The notes: generated by a model from the letters alone, not told the origin. Numbered from the stretch's first letter, positions 26,566 to 36,416 are shown. The stretch is 64,000 bases of DNA from CALHRB01 sp964473465 (GCA_964473465.1 CAYYPE010000002.1:248001-312000), one strand, 5' to 3'. Numbers and translations are program-made.

Positions 26566-27699
26566 ATGGGAATTATTAAAAACAAAATTGATAATTTTTT
26601 GCGAATTATTACTTTTTTATTCTTTAAAGTAATTTTTCAAAATAACACTGTTTCCCCTCCTGTTAACAAATCTCACATAAAGCGAGTGCTGATTCTCCGC
26701 TACGATAGAATTGGAGATATGGTTGCAACCCTACCATCTATTGATTTTATAAAAAAACTGCTACCTGATGTTCAAATTGATGTGCTTGCTTCCCCGCAGA
26801 ATTATGATATAATCAAAAATGACCCCCGTATTAGCAATATCCATACAAGCGAAAACAAAAAATTAAAACTAATTAGGAAAGCATATCAATTAAGAAAAAA
26901 TAACTACAACCTCATTTTTGCATTTGTTTTTTATAAAACATCTCTGGCAGGATTGATTGCTAATTTAGCCGGAAAAAAAAATACTATCAAGGTAACCATT
27001 GAACACAAAAACAGAAAAAAAATATACTCTGCTTTATTTAATTTATTAGTCCCTTCCGAGTCGTTCATTCAATACAAATGTATGATCGAAGTTCTATTCA
27101 ATATTGTATGTTATTCATTCGGAATAGATTTTGACGATAATAAAATTTACCAGAAAATCTACCTCGATGACTCTTCGATTTATAAAGCTAAAAAGTTCAT
27201 AAATTCTTTGCCACATAATGAATATATACTGATAAACCTCTCGGCTGGTCATCCATTAAGGGAATGGAGCAAAGAAAACTACATTGAATTGATTGAGCAG
27301 TTAATTAAAAACTATCCCTCTTTTTCATATATTCTAATTTCAGCACCTTCAAGATTTTCTGAATCATTATCAATATCCTCAAATTTTCCTGAAAAGGCAT
27401 TTAGTTTTCATTCTTCTTCCATTATGGATGTTGTCTCTCTCGTTCCATATTGCAAAATGGTTATTACCCCCGACACATCAATTGTTCATATTTCATCTGT
27501 ATTTGCAAAACCAATGGTTGTTTTATATTCAAGATTTTCGACAACATTCGAAAACTGGAAGCCTTATAAAGTCCCCCATCGTGCTTTACAAACATTGAAA
27601 AAAGAAAAAATTGATGCCATAACTCCTCTTGAAGTTTTTTATGCTTTCAAATCTTTATATTCAGAAATAGAGCCGGAAACCCTATCCGATAAACAATAA
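26566..27699 (+). CDS. Glycosyltransferase family 9 (heptosyltransferase-like)
   Basis: This GT-B transferase of the LPS heptosyltransferase family has about 377 residues. The N-terminal RVLILRYDRIGDMVATLPS and the C-terminal VITPDTSIVHISSVFAKPMVVLYS are family signatures (acceptor-side loop and ADP-sugar-binding PDTS). I prefer ATG 26566 to the TTG at 26557 because the frame reads MGIIKNKIDN from there. It probably adds a core sugar to lipid A or a similar glycolipid on the inner face of the inner membrane. A second GT9 lies at 41695. Confidence 0.9.
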   Translation: MGIIKNKIDNFLRIITFLFFKVIFQNNTVSPPVNKSHIKRVLILRYDRIGDMVATLPSIDFIKKLLPDVQIDVLASPQNYDIIKNDPRISNIHTSENKKLKLIRKAYQLRKNNYNLIFAFVFYKTSLAGLIANLAGKKNTIKVTIEHKNRKKIYSALFNLLVPSESFIQYKCMIEVLFNIVCYSFGIDFDDNKIYQKIYLDDSSIYKAKKFINSLPHNEYILINLSAGHPLREWSKENYIELIEQLIKNYPSFSYILISAPSRFSESLSISSNFPEKAFSFHSSSIMDVVSLVPYCKMVITPDTSIVHISSVFAKPMVVLYSRFSTTFENWKPYKVPHRALQTLKKEKIDAITPLEVFYAFKSLYSEIEPETLSDKQ

Positions 27700-27783
27700 A
27701 TTCTCTTTGGCATAAGTATTGCTTAATCATAAAGTTCAGTTAGCAATTGACGATATTTATTTATTCGGCAAAAGGAGAAATAT

Positions 27784-29232
27784 ATGAAACTCATTAAATA
27801 CATTTTATTTTTTATTCTCAGCATGAGCTTTATAACTCATTCTCAAAGTCTGAAATTTGTAAGGACAGACGTCGAAAAGGCAAGAGAAAATTTCGTAACT
27901 GCCACTTATATTTTTGGACTTGACGTTTATGCTGATAGCATTAGTAATTGCACCGGGGTTACTTTCGAATTAAGTCATAATTTGCCCGAATATCTCAAAT
28001 TGTCTGACTGGTCTTATGGTGATTTTGGTGAAAAAGGCTCGGCTGTGGTTATTCACAATATTGATACAGTATCAAAGCAGGGAAGACTATATGTCGGAGT
28101 TCTTTCGGGCGAGCCTGTTGGGTTCACAGGTCTAAACAACCCAAAACTCATTCATCTTGAATTTGCTGTCAGTCAATCAGCCCCTCATGGCACTGAACTT
28201 CAATTCGATGTTATAAACTCTAAAGCAGTTACTTATGATGGCTTAGCTGGAAAGATAAATGATATCTTTGTCCCTTCATTCAAATTCAAAGTTCACGGCT
28301 TCACCGATGTATGGCCCGGAGATGCAGATAATAACGGTGTTGTAGATACTCGGGATATAGCCGCAGTCGGTCTTTATCTCGGTTATGGCTTATCAAAAGA
28401 TAATTTCCGTAGCTTCAAAAGAGAAAATCCAAGCACTTACTGGACAAGGCAAAGAGCTCTATGCTGGGATAGCCTCGAGGTTACCTATGCTGACTGTGAT
28501 GGAAACGGAGATATTAATATTACCGATATGCTTATCATTCCTTTGAATTTTGGGAAAGTTGCCGATAATCCTGATAATAAGAATAAACCAATCCCCGTTG
28601 TTGAAAGTTCTGAAGCCAATTGTAATTTCTCAGATTCGAAAAAAACTCCAATTATTGCATACATACCTGAGCCAATTATTGGGTTTGCTGCAATAATTGA
28701 CTGGAAGAATATTAAAAATAATTTCATTTGCGTTGATGAAAATAATTTATTCGGCTACGGGCAATATTTCTTCTTGAACGAGTTTAATAATTTTTACCTC
28801 TCTGAATTTCTTGTTAGTTCCATCTCAAAAAGCACAGTCAATCAGGGCTATTCTGTCCTTGCATGGGTTCGCTCCGATTATTTTGATAGCGATAATGATT
28901 TATTCGAGCTTATTGAGGCTCAAGGAATTACTCCGGACGGTAGAATTATTCCTTTGAAATTAGTTACCACTGCAGAAGATAATGAATTATTAGTTCACGA
29001 AAACAATAATCTTATAGTTACCGATGGATATCTGACTATAAATAACCCGAAAGAAGAGCTTCCTCGAATTATTGAAGTATATGACCTTACGGGAAATCTT
29101 TCAATAAGAGAAAATTCAATCAAATCAGAAGGACAAATAAAAATTGACGTGTCAATATTAGCCTCTGGTTATTATTATACATTGGTTAAATATAAAAATT
29201 CAACCTATCTTATAAAATTTTTAAAAATTTAA
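27784..29232 (+). CDS. Secreted cohesin/dockerin-like protein with T9SS sorting domain
   Basis: This 482-residue protein has a signal peptide (about 1-20, THSQS). A beta-sandwich of cohesin type (about 25-170, with LSDWSYGDFG and GLNNPKLIHLEFAV) is followed by two dockerin-like calcium loops (GDADNNGVVDTRDIAAVGLYLG near 178 and DCDGNGDINITDMLII near 237). After an unassigned region, the last ~75 residues look like a type A sorting domain (IEVYDLTGNL, GYYYTLVKYKNS, KFLKI). AAAGGAGAAATAT before the ATG is a strong ribosome site. No cellulosome genes are near, so an isolated use of these folds is more likely. Confidence 0.78.
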   Translation: MKLIKYILFFILSMSFITHSQSLKFVRTDVEKARENFVTATYIFGLDVYADSISNCTGVTFELSHNLPEYLKLSDWSYGDFGEKGSAVVIHNIDTVSKQGRLYVGVLSGEPVGFTGLNNPKLIHLEFAVSQSAPHGTELQFDVINSKAVTYDGLAGKINDIFVPSFKFKVHGFTDVWPGDADNNGVVDTRDIAAVGLYLGYGLSKDNFRSFKRENPSTYWTRQRALCWDSLEVTYADCDGNGDINITDMLIIPLNFGKVADNPDNKNKPIPVVESSEANCNFSDSKKTPIIAYIPEPIIGFAAIIDWKNIKNNFICVDENNLFGYGQYFFLNEFNNFYLSEFLVSSISKSTVNQGYSVLAWVRSDYFDSDNDLFELIEAQGITPDGRIIPLKLVTTAEDNELLVHENNNLIVTDGYLTINNPKEELPRIIEVYDLTGNLSIRENSIKSEGQIKIDVSILASGYYYTLVKYKNSTYLIKFLKI

Positions 29233-29249
29233 TTTTTTTTGGTAACTTT

Positions 29250-29278
29250 TTGACTTTTTAATGTGTTTTGTAATTTTA
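29250..29278 (+). promoter_or_regulatory. Candidate Bacteroidota-type promoter
   Basis: TTG (29250-29252), 18 bases, then TAATTTTA (29271-29278), one mismatch from TAnnTTTG. It lies 24 bases before the ATG of the M28 peptidase gene. Confidence 0.4.
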
Positions 29279-29301
29279 CAACTACACATTAAGGGGTTTT
29301 T

Positions 29302-30408
29302 ATGCTTAGAATATCAATACTTATTTTCTGCATTTTTTTTAATTCACTGTTTTCGCTTTACTCACAAGATCTGAATACACTTATCGGAAAAATTAATATT
29401 GACTCATTAATCGAAAATGTTAAAATACTTTCCGGTGAAAAAGAAGTAATATTCAACAATAAGCCCGTAAAAATTGACAGCCGAAAATTTGATAGCGAAA
29501 AAAAACATTTAGCTGCTTTATGGTTAAAATCAAAACTTGAGGAATATGGTTATAATTCAGAAATTAGTGAGTTAGCTAAAAACGAAGAGACTGTCATTGC
29601 CAGAAAAACAGGCTCAAATCAAAATAATCTGGTAATCATCGGAGCACATTTCGATTCATTCAATTTCGACCCCGGTCCTGCACCCGGAGCTAATGACAAC
29701 GCAAGTGGATGTTCTGCAGTCTTAGAAATTGCAAGAATCCTGAAAGACGTTGATTTGAGTTTTTCTCTTGAATTTATATTTTGGGATGGCGAGGAAACAG
29801 GAATGAAAAGCAGCAAAAATTACGTTGAAAATTTAGTTAATAGCACAAGCTTTTTACTAGCTTATATCAATCTTGATATGTTAGCATGGGATTCTAATAA
29901 TGATGGAAAAGTAAGAATAAAATATAAAGAGTATGGAAATTCTTATTATCTAGCTCTTCAATCTATTGAATGGGCTAATATATTTAAACTGAATTTGAAA
30001 CCTGAACTTTACACTAATAAATGGTGGGGAGATAGCGACTGTGATTCATTCTGGAAAAAAGATTTTACTACCATAGGAATTGCCGACTTTCTGGATTATT
30101 ATGATTCTTATCATAATTCTTATGATTTGATCAAGCTTTTTAATTATGATTATTTCCTTGAAAATACAAAACTTGCTTTTATTATTACTTATAAACTAAG
30201 CATTGGTGAAAATTTATCTGTCAAATCATTTGATTCAATTAATATTAAATCAAATAATTTCATTAAAGCAACCAGAGAACAAATAATTAACTTAGTTAAA
30301 GAAACCAATCTAATGTATGTTGAAGTGTATAATGTATTAGGAATAAAAACTGACCTAAATAATATAATTGATTTGCCCGAAGGTCTTTATTTCATTAAAA
30401 AAAAGTAA
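29302..30408 (+). CDS. Secreted M28-family zinc aminopeptidase with short T9SS-like tail
   Basis: This 368-residue protein has a signal peptide (about 1-21). The five metal ligands of the M28 co-catalytic site are present: H116 in IGAHFDS, D132 in GANDNASG, E in DGEETGM, D in YINLDML, and H in YDSYHNSYD. It should remove N-terminal residues from peptides outside the cytoplasm. The end (VEVYNVLGIKTDL, then LPEGLYFIKKK) resembles the last third of a type A T9SS sorting domain, but the region is shorter than usual. It follows another T9SS cargo gene on the same strand. Confidence 0.88.
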   Translation: MLRISILIFCIFFNSLFSLYSQDLNTLIGKINIDSLIENVKILSGEKEVIFNNKPVKIDSRKFDSEKKHLAALWLKSKLEEYGYNSEISELAKNEETVIARKTGSNQNNLVIIGAHFDSFNFDPGPAPGANDNASGCSAVLEIARILKDVDLSFSLEFIFWDGEETGMKSSKNYVENLVNSTSFLLAYINLDMLAWDSNNDGKVRIKYKEYGNSYYLALQSIEWANIFKLNLKPELYTNKWWGDSDCDSFWKKDFTTIGIADFLDYYDSYHNSYDLIKLFNYDYFLENTKLAFIITYKLSIGENLSVKSFDSINIKSNNFIKATREQIINLVKETNLMYVEVYNVLGIKTDLNNIIDLPEGLYFIKKK

Positions 30409-30449
30409 TCCTCTTAATGAATTGAAATCCCTTGAAAATAATTTAATTT

Positions 30450-30480
30450 TTGCTATCATTTCATTTCTTTCGTAATTTAG
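30450..30480 (+). promoter_or_regulatory. Candidate Bacteroidota-type promoter for aconitase
   Basis: TTG (30450-30452), 20 bases, then TAATTTAG (30473-30480), one mismatch from TAnnTTTG, 37 bases before the ATG. Confidence 0.42.
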
Positions 30481-30517
30481 AAAACAATTTTTTTTATTTA
30501 TCATAAAGGCATTAACT

Positions 30518-32791
30518 ATGATTTTTGATTTTGATATGATAAAAAATCATTATGAAAAATTTGCAGAAAAAGTTGACAAAGCACGAAAAGTCATCGAAAA
30601 ACCAATGAACCTCGCAGAAAAGATATTATATTCTCACCTCTTCGAAACGCAGGAATTAAAAGAATTTAAACGTGGTGTTGATTATGTTGATTTCAAACCC
30701 GATAGAGTAGCAATGCAGGATGCTACAGCTCAAATGGCTTTACTTCAATTTATGTCTGCCGGCAGACCAAAAGTGGCAGTTCCTTCTACTGTCCATTGCG
30801 ACCACCTTATTATTGCAAAAAAAGGGGCTGTGGACGATTTGAGCTTTGCAAAAGACTTAAATAAAGAAGTATATGATTTTTTGTCATCTGTTTCAAATAA
30901 GTATGGCATTGGATTCTGGAAACCCGGCTCGGGCATCATTCATCAGGTAATACTCGAAAATTATGCCTTCCCGGGCGGTATGATGATTGGAACAGATTCA
31001 CATACCGTTAATGCTGGTGGTCTGGGCATGGTTGCTATCGGTGTTGGCGGTGCTGATGCTGTTGATGTTATGTCCGGAATGGCATGGGAACTTCGTTTTC
31101 CAAAATTTATCGGGGTTAAATTAACTGGTAAAATGAATGGCTGGACGTCTGCTAAGGATGTTATTCTGAAAGTTGCGGGAATTTTGACCGTCAAAGGTGG
31201 AACAGGTGCAATTGTTGAATATTTTGGCGACGGTGCAAAAACAATTTCCTGCACAGGCAAAGGAACTATATGTAATATGGGAGCTGAAATCGGGGCAACA
31301 ACCTCAATATTCGGTTATGACCAGAAAATGTATGATTATTTAGTCGCCACCGGCAGAAAAGAAATTGCCGATATGGCTGAAAATCTCAAATCTTATTTAA
31401 CCGGTGATGATGAAGTATATGCCGAACCCGAAAAATATTTTGATCAGGTTATTGAAATCAATTTATCTGAATTGGAACCTCATATTAATGGACCTTTCAC
31501 ACCTGATTTGGCAACTCCTATTTCTAAATTTTCTGAGGCAGTCAGGGAAAATGGCTGGCCCGAAAAACTCGAAGTCGGCTTGATTGGTTCCTGCACTAAC
31601 TCTTCCTATGAGGATATTTCAAGGGCAGCCTCAATTGCTAAACAGGCTATAGATAAAAAATTGAAAGTAAAATCTGAATTTACTATAACTCCCGGCTCCG
31701 AGCAGGTTCGCTATACCATCGAAAGAGATGGATTTATTGATTTATTTGAAAAAATCGGCGGCGTTGTGCTTGCTAATGCATGCGGTCCCTGCATCGGACA
31801 ATGGGCAAGGCACGGTGCCGAAAAACAGGAAAAGAATTCCATCATAACTTCCTTCAATCGAAACTTTGCCAAAAGAAATGACGGAAACCCAAATACTCAT
31901 GGATTTGTTGCCTCTCCTGAAATTGTTACGGCTATGACTATTGCAGGAAAGCTCTCTTTCAACCCATTGAGAGACCCATTAATTAATGAAGATGGAAATG
32001 AAGTCTTTCTGGAGGAACCAAAAGGTTATGAATTACCCCCAAATGGCTTTTCTGTAGAAGATTTGGGTTATCAGGAGCCAGCAAAAGACGGTTCCGCGAT
32101 TGAAGTTATAGTTAATCCGAACTCAGAGCGTTTGCAAATTCTTGAACCATTCGAGCCATGGGACGGCAATGATTTCATAGGTCTTAAGCTGTTAATTAAA
32201 GTGAAAGGCAAATGCACAACCGACCATATTTCGATGGCAGGACCGTGGCTCAAATTCAGAGGTCATCTGGATAATATTTCAAATAATCTCCTTACAGGTG
32301 CTGTGAATTATTTCAACAATAAAACAAATGAAGTAAAAAATCAGCTAACGGGTGAATACGGTCTTGTTCCAAAAGTTCAAAGAGAATACAAAGCCGCTGG
32401 AATTGGTTCAATTGTTGTCGGTGATGAAAATTATGGCGAGGGTTCTTCGAGAGAACATGCTGCAATGGAACCAAGACATCTCGGAGTCAAAGTAATTCTT
32501 GTTAAGTCATTTGCCCGTATTCACGAAACAAATCTGAAAAAACAGGGAATGCTTGCCCTTACTTTTGATAACAAAGACGATTACGACAAAATTCAGGAAG
32601 ACGACACTATTGATGTTATTGGATTGAAAGAAATGTCCCCGGGCATGCCATTAACAATCATTTTACATCATAAAGACGGAACAAGCGAAGAAATCAAAGC
32701 TAACCATAGTTATAATGAATCCCAGATTGAATGGTTCAGAGCAGGTTCTGCACTTAATTTAATCAGGAAACAATTTGCTGGTCAAAATTAA
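30518..32791 (+). CDS. Aconitate hydratase (mitochondrial type)
   Basis: This TCA-cycle enzyme interconverts citrate and isocitrate through cis-aconitate with a [4Fe-4S] cluster. It has 757 residues. Cluster cysteines are in GSCTNSSYED (C359) and NACGPCIG (C422 and C425). MIGTDSHTVNAGG and YGEGSSREHAAMEPR are active-site segments, and the swivel domain is C-terminal. Length and sequence fit the mitochondrial-type AcnA family rather than AcnB. A candidate promoter and a strong terminator bracket it, so it is its own transcript. Confidence 0.96.
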   Translation: MIFDFDMIKNHYEKFAEKVDKARKVIEKPMNLAEKILYSHLFETQELKEFKRGVDYVDFKPDRVAMQDATAQMALLQFMSAGRPKVAVPSTVHCDHLIIAKKGAVDDLSFAKDLNKEVYDFLSSVSNKYGIGFWKPGSGIIHQVILENYAFPGGMMIGTDSHTVNAGGLGMVAIGVGGADAVDVMSGMAWELRFPKFIGVKLTGKMNGWTSAKDVILKVAGILTVKGGTGAIVEYFGDGAKTISCTGKGTICNMGAEIGATTSIFGYDQKMYDYLVATGRKEIADMAENLKSYLTGDDEVYAEPEKYFDQVIEINLSELEPHINGPFTPDLATPISKFSEAVRENGWPEKLEVGLIGSCTNSSYEDISRAASIAKQAIDKKLKVKSEFTITPGSEQVRYTIERDGFIDLFEKIGGVVLANACGPCIGQWARHGAEKQEKNSIITSFNRNFAKRNDGNPNTHGFVASPEIVTAMTIAGKLSFNPLRDPLINEDGNEVFLEEPKGYELPPNGFSVEDLGYQEPAKDGSAIEVIVNPNSERLQILEPFEPWDGNDFIGLKLLIKVKGKCTTDHISMAGPWLKFRGHLDNISNNLLTGAVNYFNNKTNEVKNQLTGEYGLVPKVQREYKAAGIGSIVVGDENYGEGSSREHAAMEPRHLGVKVILVKSFARIHETNLKKQGMLALTFDNKDDYDKIQEDDTIDVIGLKEMSPGMPLTIILHHKDGTSEEIKANHSYNESQIEWFRAGSALNLIRKQFAGQN

Positions 32792-32799
32792 TTATTCTT

Positions 32800-32846
32800 A
32801 AACTCCTTCTCAATTTTGTATTGAGAGGGAGTTTATAGATTTTTTC
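32800..32846 (+). terminator. Intrinsic terminator after aconitase
   Basis: AAACTCCTTCTCAAT (32800-32814) pairs with ATTGAGAGGGAGTTT (32820-32834) over 15 positions with one G-U pair, loop TTTGT. A T-run follows at 32840-32845. Confidence 0.9.
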
Positions 32847-32904
32847 CTTTTTTAAAAGTATAAATTGATTAGCTATAAATCTTTACTATAGAAGCGGAAA
32901 TAAT

Positions 32905-34167
32905 TTAAACAAGCTTCTTTAGTTTCTGGTTTCGATAAGCGTTAAGCATTAATCCTACAAGGCAAAAATTAGTAATGAGGAAAGAACCGCCGGAACTTAA
33001 AAAAGGGAGCGGTATGCCCATAACGGGAACTATTCCTATTGCCATACCTATATTTATTAATGAGTGATACAAGATTATAACACCCCCGCCAAAACTGACA
33101 ATGCTCAGAAATTTTGAATGGAAGGCAGAGCCAGATGCAATTCTCATTGATCTTATGATCAAAAAAGCAAGTAAACCAAGCACTAATACTCCACCGATAA
33201 AACCGAATTCCTCGGTTGGAACTGAAAAAATAAAATCTGTCCATTGCTCGGGGATATATTTCAATCTTGTTTGTGTTCCCTGTAAAAAACCGGTTCCGGT
33301 CAAGCCTCCATTTCCAACTGCAAGAATAGATTGAATTACATTATACCCCTGCTTTTTGGGATGTGAACCCGGATCAAGAAATATGGCTATTCTTTCTTTT
33401 TGATATGGTTCAAGCTTTTCTAATAAAAGATTCGAAGAATAACCTGCTACTCCCACTATAACAATTCCAAGCACCGTAGCCCATATCTTTCTTTTGAAAA
33501 GTGCTGCAATTATTGCAAAAATTGACAAGGATAAAACAAAATAACCAATTCCCAAGAGTGAAAAAATAACTACAAGAGGAACACTAACCAAGATGAATAA
33601 TGTAAATAAATCAAATCCAATCCAATATAATATACCAATAAATAAAGCAAGAAATACTGATGTTGTTCCGTGATCTGGTTGCAAAAAAATCAATGTAACA
33701 GGTAAAGCAAAAATAAGCAGTAACTTTCCAAAATCTCTTAATGCTTCGATGTTAAAACCCTTTGTAGATATAATATTGGCTAAAAGTAATAAAGTTGATA
33801 GTTTGGCAAATTCAGCTGGTTGTATATTGAAACTTCCAAAAGCCAGCCAGCCTTTTGTCCCATTAATTTCCTTGCCTATTATCAGAACAGCTATAAGAAG
33901 TAAGATATTCACTCCGTAGAAAACAACAGAAAAGCCCGAAATCCATCTTTCAGGTATGAAAGTAATTCCAATCATTAACATTACTCCAAAAATGGAATAA
34001 TAAAGCTGTCGGGTGAAAATTGAGCTCATTCCTGCATCGAATGTTGCACTATAAATTGATATTAATCCGATCGCTGTCAGTGTAATTGTTGTAAGAAAAG
34101 TGCTCCATTCAAAAAATTCTCCCGGATTCCTTTTTAAATATATCCCTGTGTCCCGTTCTTGACTCAT
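32905..34167 (-). CDS. rodA: Rod shape-determining SEDS glycosyltransferase RodA
   Basis: RodA is the peptidoglycan polymerase of the elongasome and works with PBP2. In 420 residues about ten membrane helices are visible, and conserved SEDS segments include AFGSFNIQPAEFAKL, QPDHGTTSVF, TGTGFLQGTQTRLKYIPEQWTDFIF and VMGIPLPFLSSGGS. The essential aspartate and the FLSSGG motif are intact. It is the last gene of a minus-strand run; purC ends four bases before its ATG. mreBCD and PBP2 genes, often adjacent, are not in this window. Confidence 0.95.
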   Translation of the reverse strand: MSQERDTGIYLKRNPGEFFEWSTFLTTITLTAIGLISIYSATFDAGMSSIFTRQLYYSIFGVMLMIGITFIPERWISGFSVVFYGVNILLLIAVLIIGKEINGTKGWLAFGSFNIQPAEFAKLSTLLLLANIISTKGFNIEALRDFGKLLLIFALPVTLIFLQPDHGTTSVFLALFIGILYWIGFDLFTLFILVSVPLVVIFSLLGIGYFVLSLSIFAIIAALFKRKIWATVLGIVIVGVAGYSSNLLLEKLEPYQKERIAIFLDPGSHPKKQGYNVIQSILAVGNGGLTGTGFLQGTQTRLKYIPEQWTDFIFSVPTEEFGFIGGVLVLGLLAFLIIRSMRIASGSAFHSKFLSIVSFGGGVIILYHSLINIGMAIGIVPVMGIPLPFLSSGGSFLITNFCLVGLMLNAYRNQKLKKLV

Positions 34168-34171
34168 AAAT

Positions 34172-35056
34172 TTATGAATAAATTATTCTGTATAATGCTT
34201 CCCGATATTTTTCTGCTGTTTTTTCAATTATTTCATCTGGCAGAACCGGTGGTGGTGGTTGCTTGTTCCAATCAATGCTTTCCAGATAGTCCCGAAGAAT
34301 CTGTTTATCAAAATTATACTGAGGTTGGCCGGGGGCGTAATGCTCCTTTAACCAGAACCTCGAGGAATCAGGCGTTAATACTTCATCAATTAATAGCAAT
34401 TCGTTATTTTCATTAAGTCCAAATTCAAACTTTGTGTCTGCCAGAATAAGATTGCTTTTTTCCAATTTTTCGGATGCAAAATTGAAAAGTTCGATTGAAA
34501 TTCTGCTTACTTTTTCAGCTAATTCTTCCCCTATCAGCTGTATCATCTGCTCAAAGGTTATGTTCAAGTCATGACCGCTTTCTGCTTTAGTCGAAGGTGT
34601 AAATATAGGTGCCGGAATTTTTGAAAATTCAGAGAGTCCATTTGGTAGTCTTATTCCGCATACTGTTTTCTTTTCTTTATATTCTTTCCAGCCTGAACCG
34701 GCAAGATATCCACGGACAACACATTCCACAGGCAAAGGTTTGCATTTCCTGACTAACATCGAGCGTCCCTCGAGTATCTCTGAATACTTCTTGCATTCTT
34801 CAGGATATTCAGATGGATCGTCGCTTATAAAATGATTTGGAACTATGTGAGTTGTGTTCTTGAACCAAAAGACTGAGATTTTTGTTAAAATTGAACCTTT
34901 TTCAGGTATAGGCTGGTTCATAATTACATCAAAAGCTGATATTCTGTCAGTAGCGATGAATAGCAGATATTCGCCCACATCATATAGATCACGAACTTTA
35001 CCTCGCTTTAAGAGCTTTAAATCCTTTAACTCAGTATTGATTAATATTTTACTCAT
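34172..35056 (-). CDS. purC: Phosphoribosylaminoimidazole-succinocarboxamide synthase
   Basis: This enzyme joins CAIR to aspartate with ATP in purine synthesis. It has 294 residues. The N-terminal LLKRGKVRDLYDVGEYLLFIATDRISAFD, split over the ATP site, and SGHDLNITFEQM and LADTKFEFG are SAICAR synthase signatures. The length fits the longer (yeast-like) variant rather than the 237-residue E. coli form. It sits between rmlA and rodA in a closely packed minus-strand run. Confidence 0.96.
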   Translation of the reverse strand: MSKILINTELKDLKLLKRGKVRDLYDVGEYLLFIATDRISAFDVIMNQPIPEKGSILTKISVFWFKNTTHIVPNHFISDDPSEYPEECKKYSEILEGRSMLVRKCKPLPVECVVRGYLAGSGWKEYKEKKTVCGIRLPNGLSEFSKIPAPIFTPSTKAESGHDLNITFEQMIQLIGEELAEKVSRISIELFNFASEKLEKSNLILADTKFEFGLNENNELLLIDEVLTPDSSRFWLKEHYAPGQPQYNFDKQILRDYLESIDWNKQPPPPVLPDEIIEKTAEKYREALYRIIYS

Positions 35057-35093
35057 CTGATTAAAAAAAATTAAAAAACGAATTTATTACAAA

Positions 35094-35969
35094 TTATTCA
35101 AATTCGTGCAGAATTTTTTTACAATAGTTCTTGTAATCAGAATTTGGCAAACTTTCAACCGTAGCCTTGTATTTCTCAATGCTTATGAATCCCTGTTGTA
35201 TGGCAATTTCCTCGAGGCATGCTATTTTTCTGCCTTGTCTTTGCTCAATTGCTCTTATGAATACGCTTGCATCAATCAAATTAGCAGGGGTTCCAGTGTC
35301 AAGCCATGCTATTCCTCGCCCTATAATTTGCACATCGAGCTCATTAGTTTCAAGATATGCCTTGTGAACATCTGTTATCTCGATTTCACCTCTTGCACTT
35401 GGCTTTAGTTTCTCAGAAATTTCACAAACACGACTGTCAAAGATATATAGTCCGGGGATTGCATAATTGGATTTTGGTTGTTTTGGCTTCTCTTCTATGC
35501 TTATAACCTTTCTATCCTTATTGAATTCCACCACGCCATAACTTTCCGGACTATCCACCCAGTAGGCAAAAATTGTTGCTCCGTTGTTATTGTCTATAGC
35601 TTCTCGGAAAAAAGAAAGTTTTCCGTAGAAAAGATTATCCCCAAGAATTAGGCAAACCTGATCGTTGCCAATAAACTCCTTCCCTAAAATGAAGGCTTGA
35701 GGCAAACCTCCCGGATAGGGTTGAACTTTATATTGAAGATTTATACCCCATTGACTTCCGTCACCAAGCAGTTTTTTATAATTAGGAGTGTCCTCCGGCG
35801 TGGAGATTATCAGTATGTCTTTTATATGACCAAGCATTAAGATTGCAAGCGGGTAATAAATCATTGGCTTATCATATACAGGTTGTAACTGCTTACTAAA
35901 AGCACTTGTCATCGGGTAAAGCCTGGTTCCCTTGCCACCCGCAAGAATTATTCCTTTTGTGTATTTCAT
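35094..35969 (-). CDS. rmlA: Glucose-1-phosphate thymidylyltransferase
   Basis: This is the first enzyme of dTDP-sugar (for example dTDP-L-rhamnose) synthesis, forming dTDP-glucose from dTTP and glucose-1-phosphate. It has 291 residues. It contains the nucleotide-binding GIILAGGKGTRLYPMT, the lysine of QPVYDKPMIYYP, LGDNLFYG and WLDTGTPANLIDAS. rmlB, rmlC and rmlD are not in the window. It starts two bases after the stop of the lipoprotein gene, so they are probably co-transcribed. Confidence 0.95.
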   Translation of the reverse strand: MKYTKGIILAGGKGTRLYPMTSAFSKQLQPVYDKPMIYYPLAILMLGHIKDILIISTPEDTPNYKKLLGDGSQWGINLQYKVQPYPGGLPQAFILGKEFIGNDQVCLILGDNLFYGKLSFFREAIDNNNGATIFAYWVDSPESYGVVEFNKDRKVISIEEKPKQPKSNYAIPGLYIFDSRVCEISEKLKPSARGEIEITDVHKAYLETNELDVQIIGRGIAWLDTGTPANLIDASVFIRAIEQRQGRKIACLEEIAIQQGFISIEKYKATVESLPNSDYKNYCKKILHEFE

Positions 35970-35971
35970 AA

Positions 35972-36400
35972 TTAGTTAATAATAAATACAACATTCATTG
36001 AAGTATTGCCTGTTAAAGTGTCCCTAAGGTGTAATTTGACATCCCCGGGCTTGCGATAAAGATTTTTTGGCACACTTGCTGTGATTATTGTGGCTAATGT
36101 ATCAGAATTTGAAACAAGTTGCTGTGTATCCCAATAAACAACAGTGTTTCGGGTTCCATTCTGAACGTTGAACCACAATGCAGACTCCCCATTAGCCTGA
36201 ACGTTAAAGTCCTGTCCGGCTTTGGTAAAGTTTGGTCCCCAATTTAAAATAATAATCGGTCCTTCTGCTTTTTTTTGTTTTATCTCAGTCTTTGCAGTTG
36301 TGTCGGCAGCAGGCTCTTTTGGCTTTTCATTTCCATTATTGCAAGATGAGAGCCAAAGGCTGAAAATTAAGATGAAAGTAAGTTTTGTTAGAAAATTCAT
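35972..36400 (-). CDS. Small lipoprotein, unknown function
   Basis: From ATG 36398-36400 the protein reads MNFLTKLTFILIF and then LSSC, a good lipobox with the cysteine near residue 20. An Ala/Lys/Glu linker and a ~95-residue beta-rich domain (ILNWGPNFTKAGQDFNVQ, LHLRDTLTGNTSMNVVF) follow. That domain has the look of an Ig-like/IPT fold but is not assignable. An in-frame ATG four codons upstream (36412) is less likely because the signal peptide starts cleanly at MNF. It precedes rmlA by two bases. Confidence 0.7.
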   Translation of the reverse strand: MNFLTKLTFILIFSLWLSSCNNGNEKPKEPAADTTAKTEIKQKKAEGPIIILNWGPNFTKAGQDFNVQANGESALWFNVQNGTRNTVVYWDTQQLVSNSDTLATIITASVPKNLYRKPGDVKLHLRDTLTGNTSMNVVFIIN

Positions 36401-36416
36401 TTGTAACTCCAATAAA

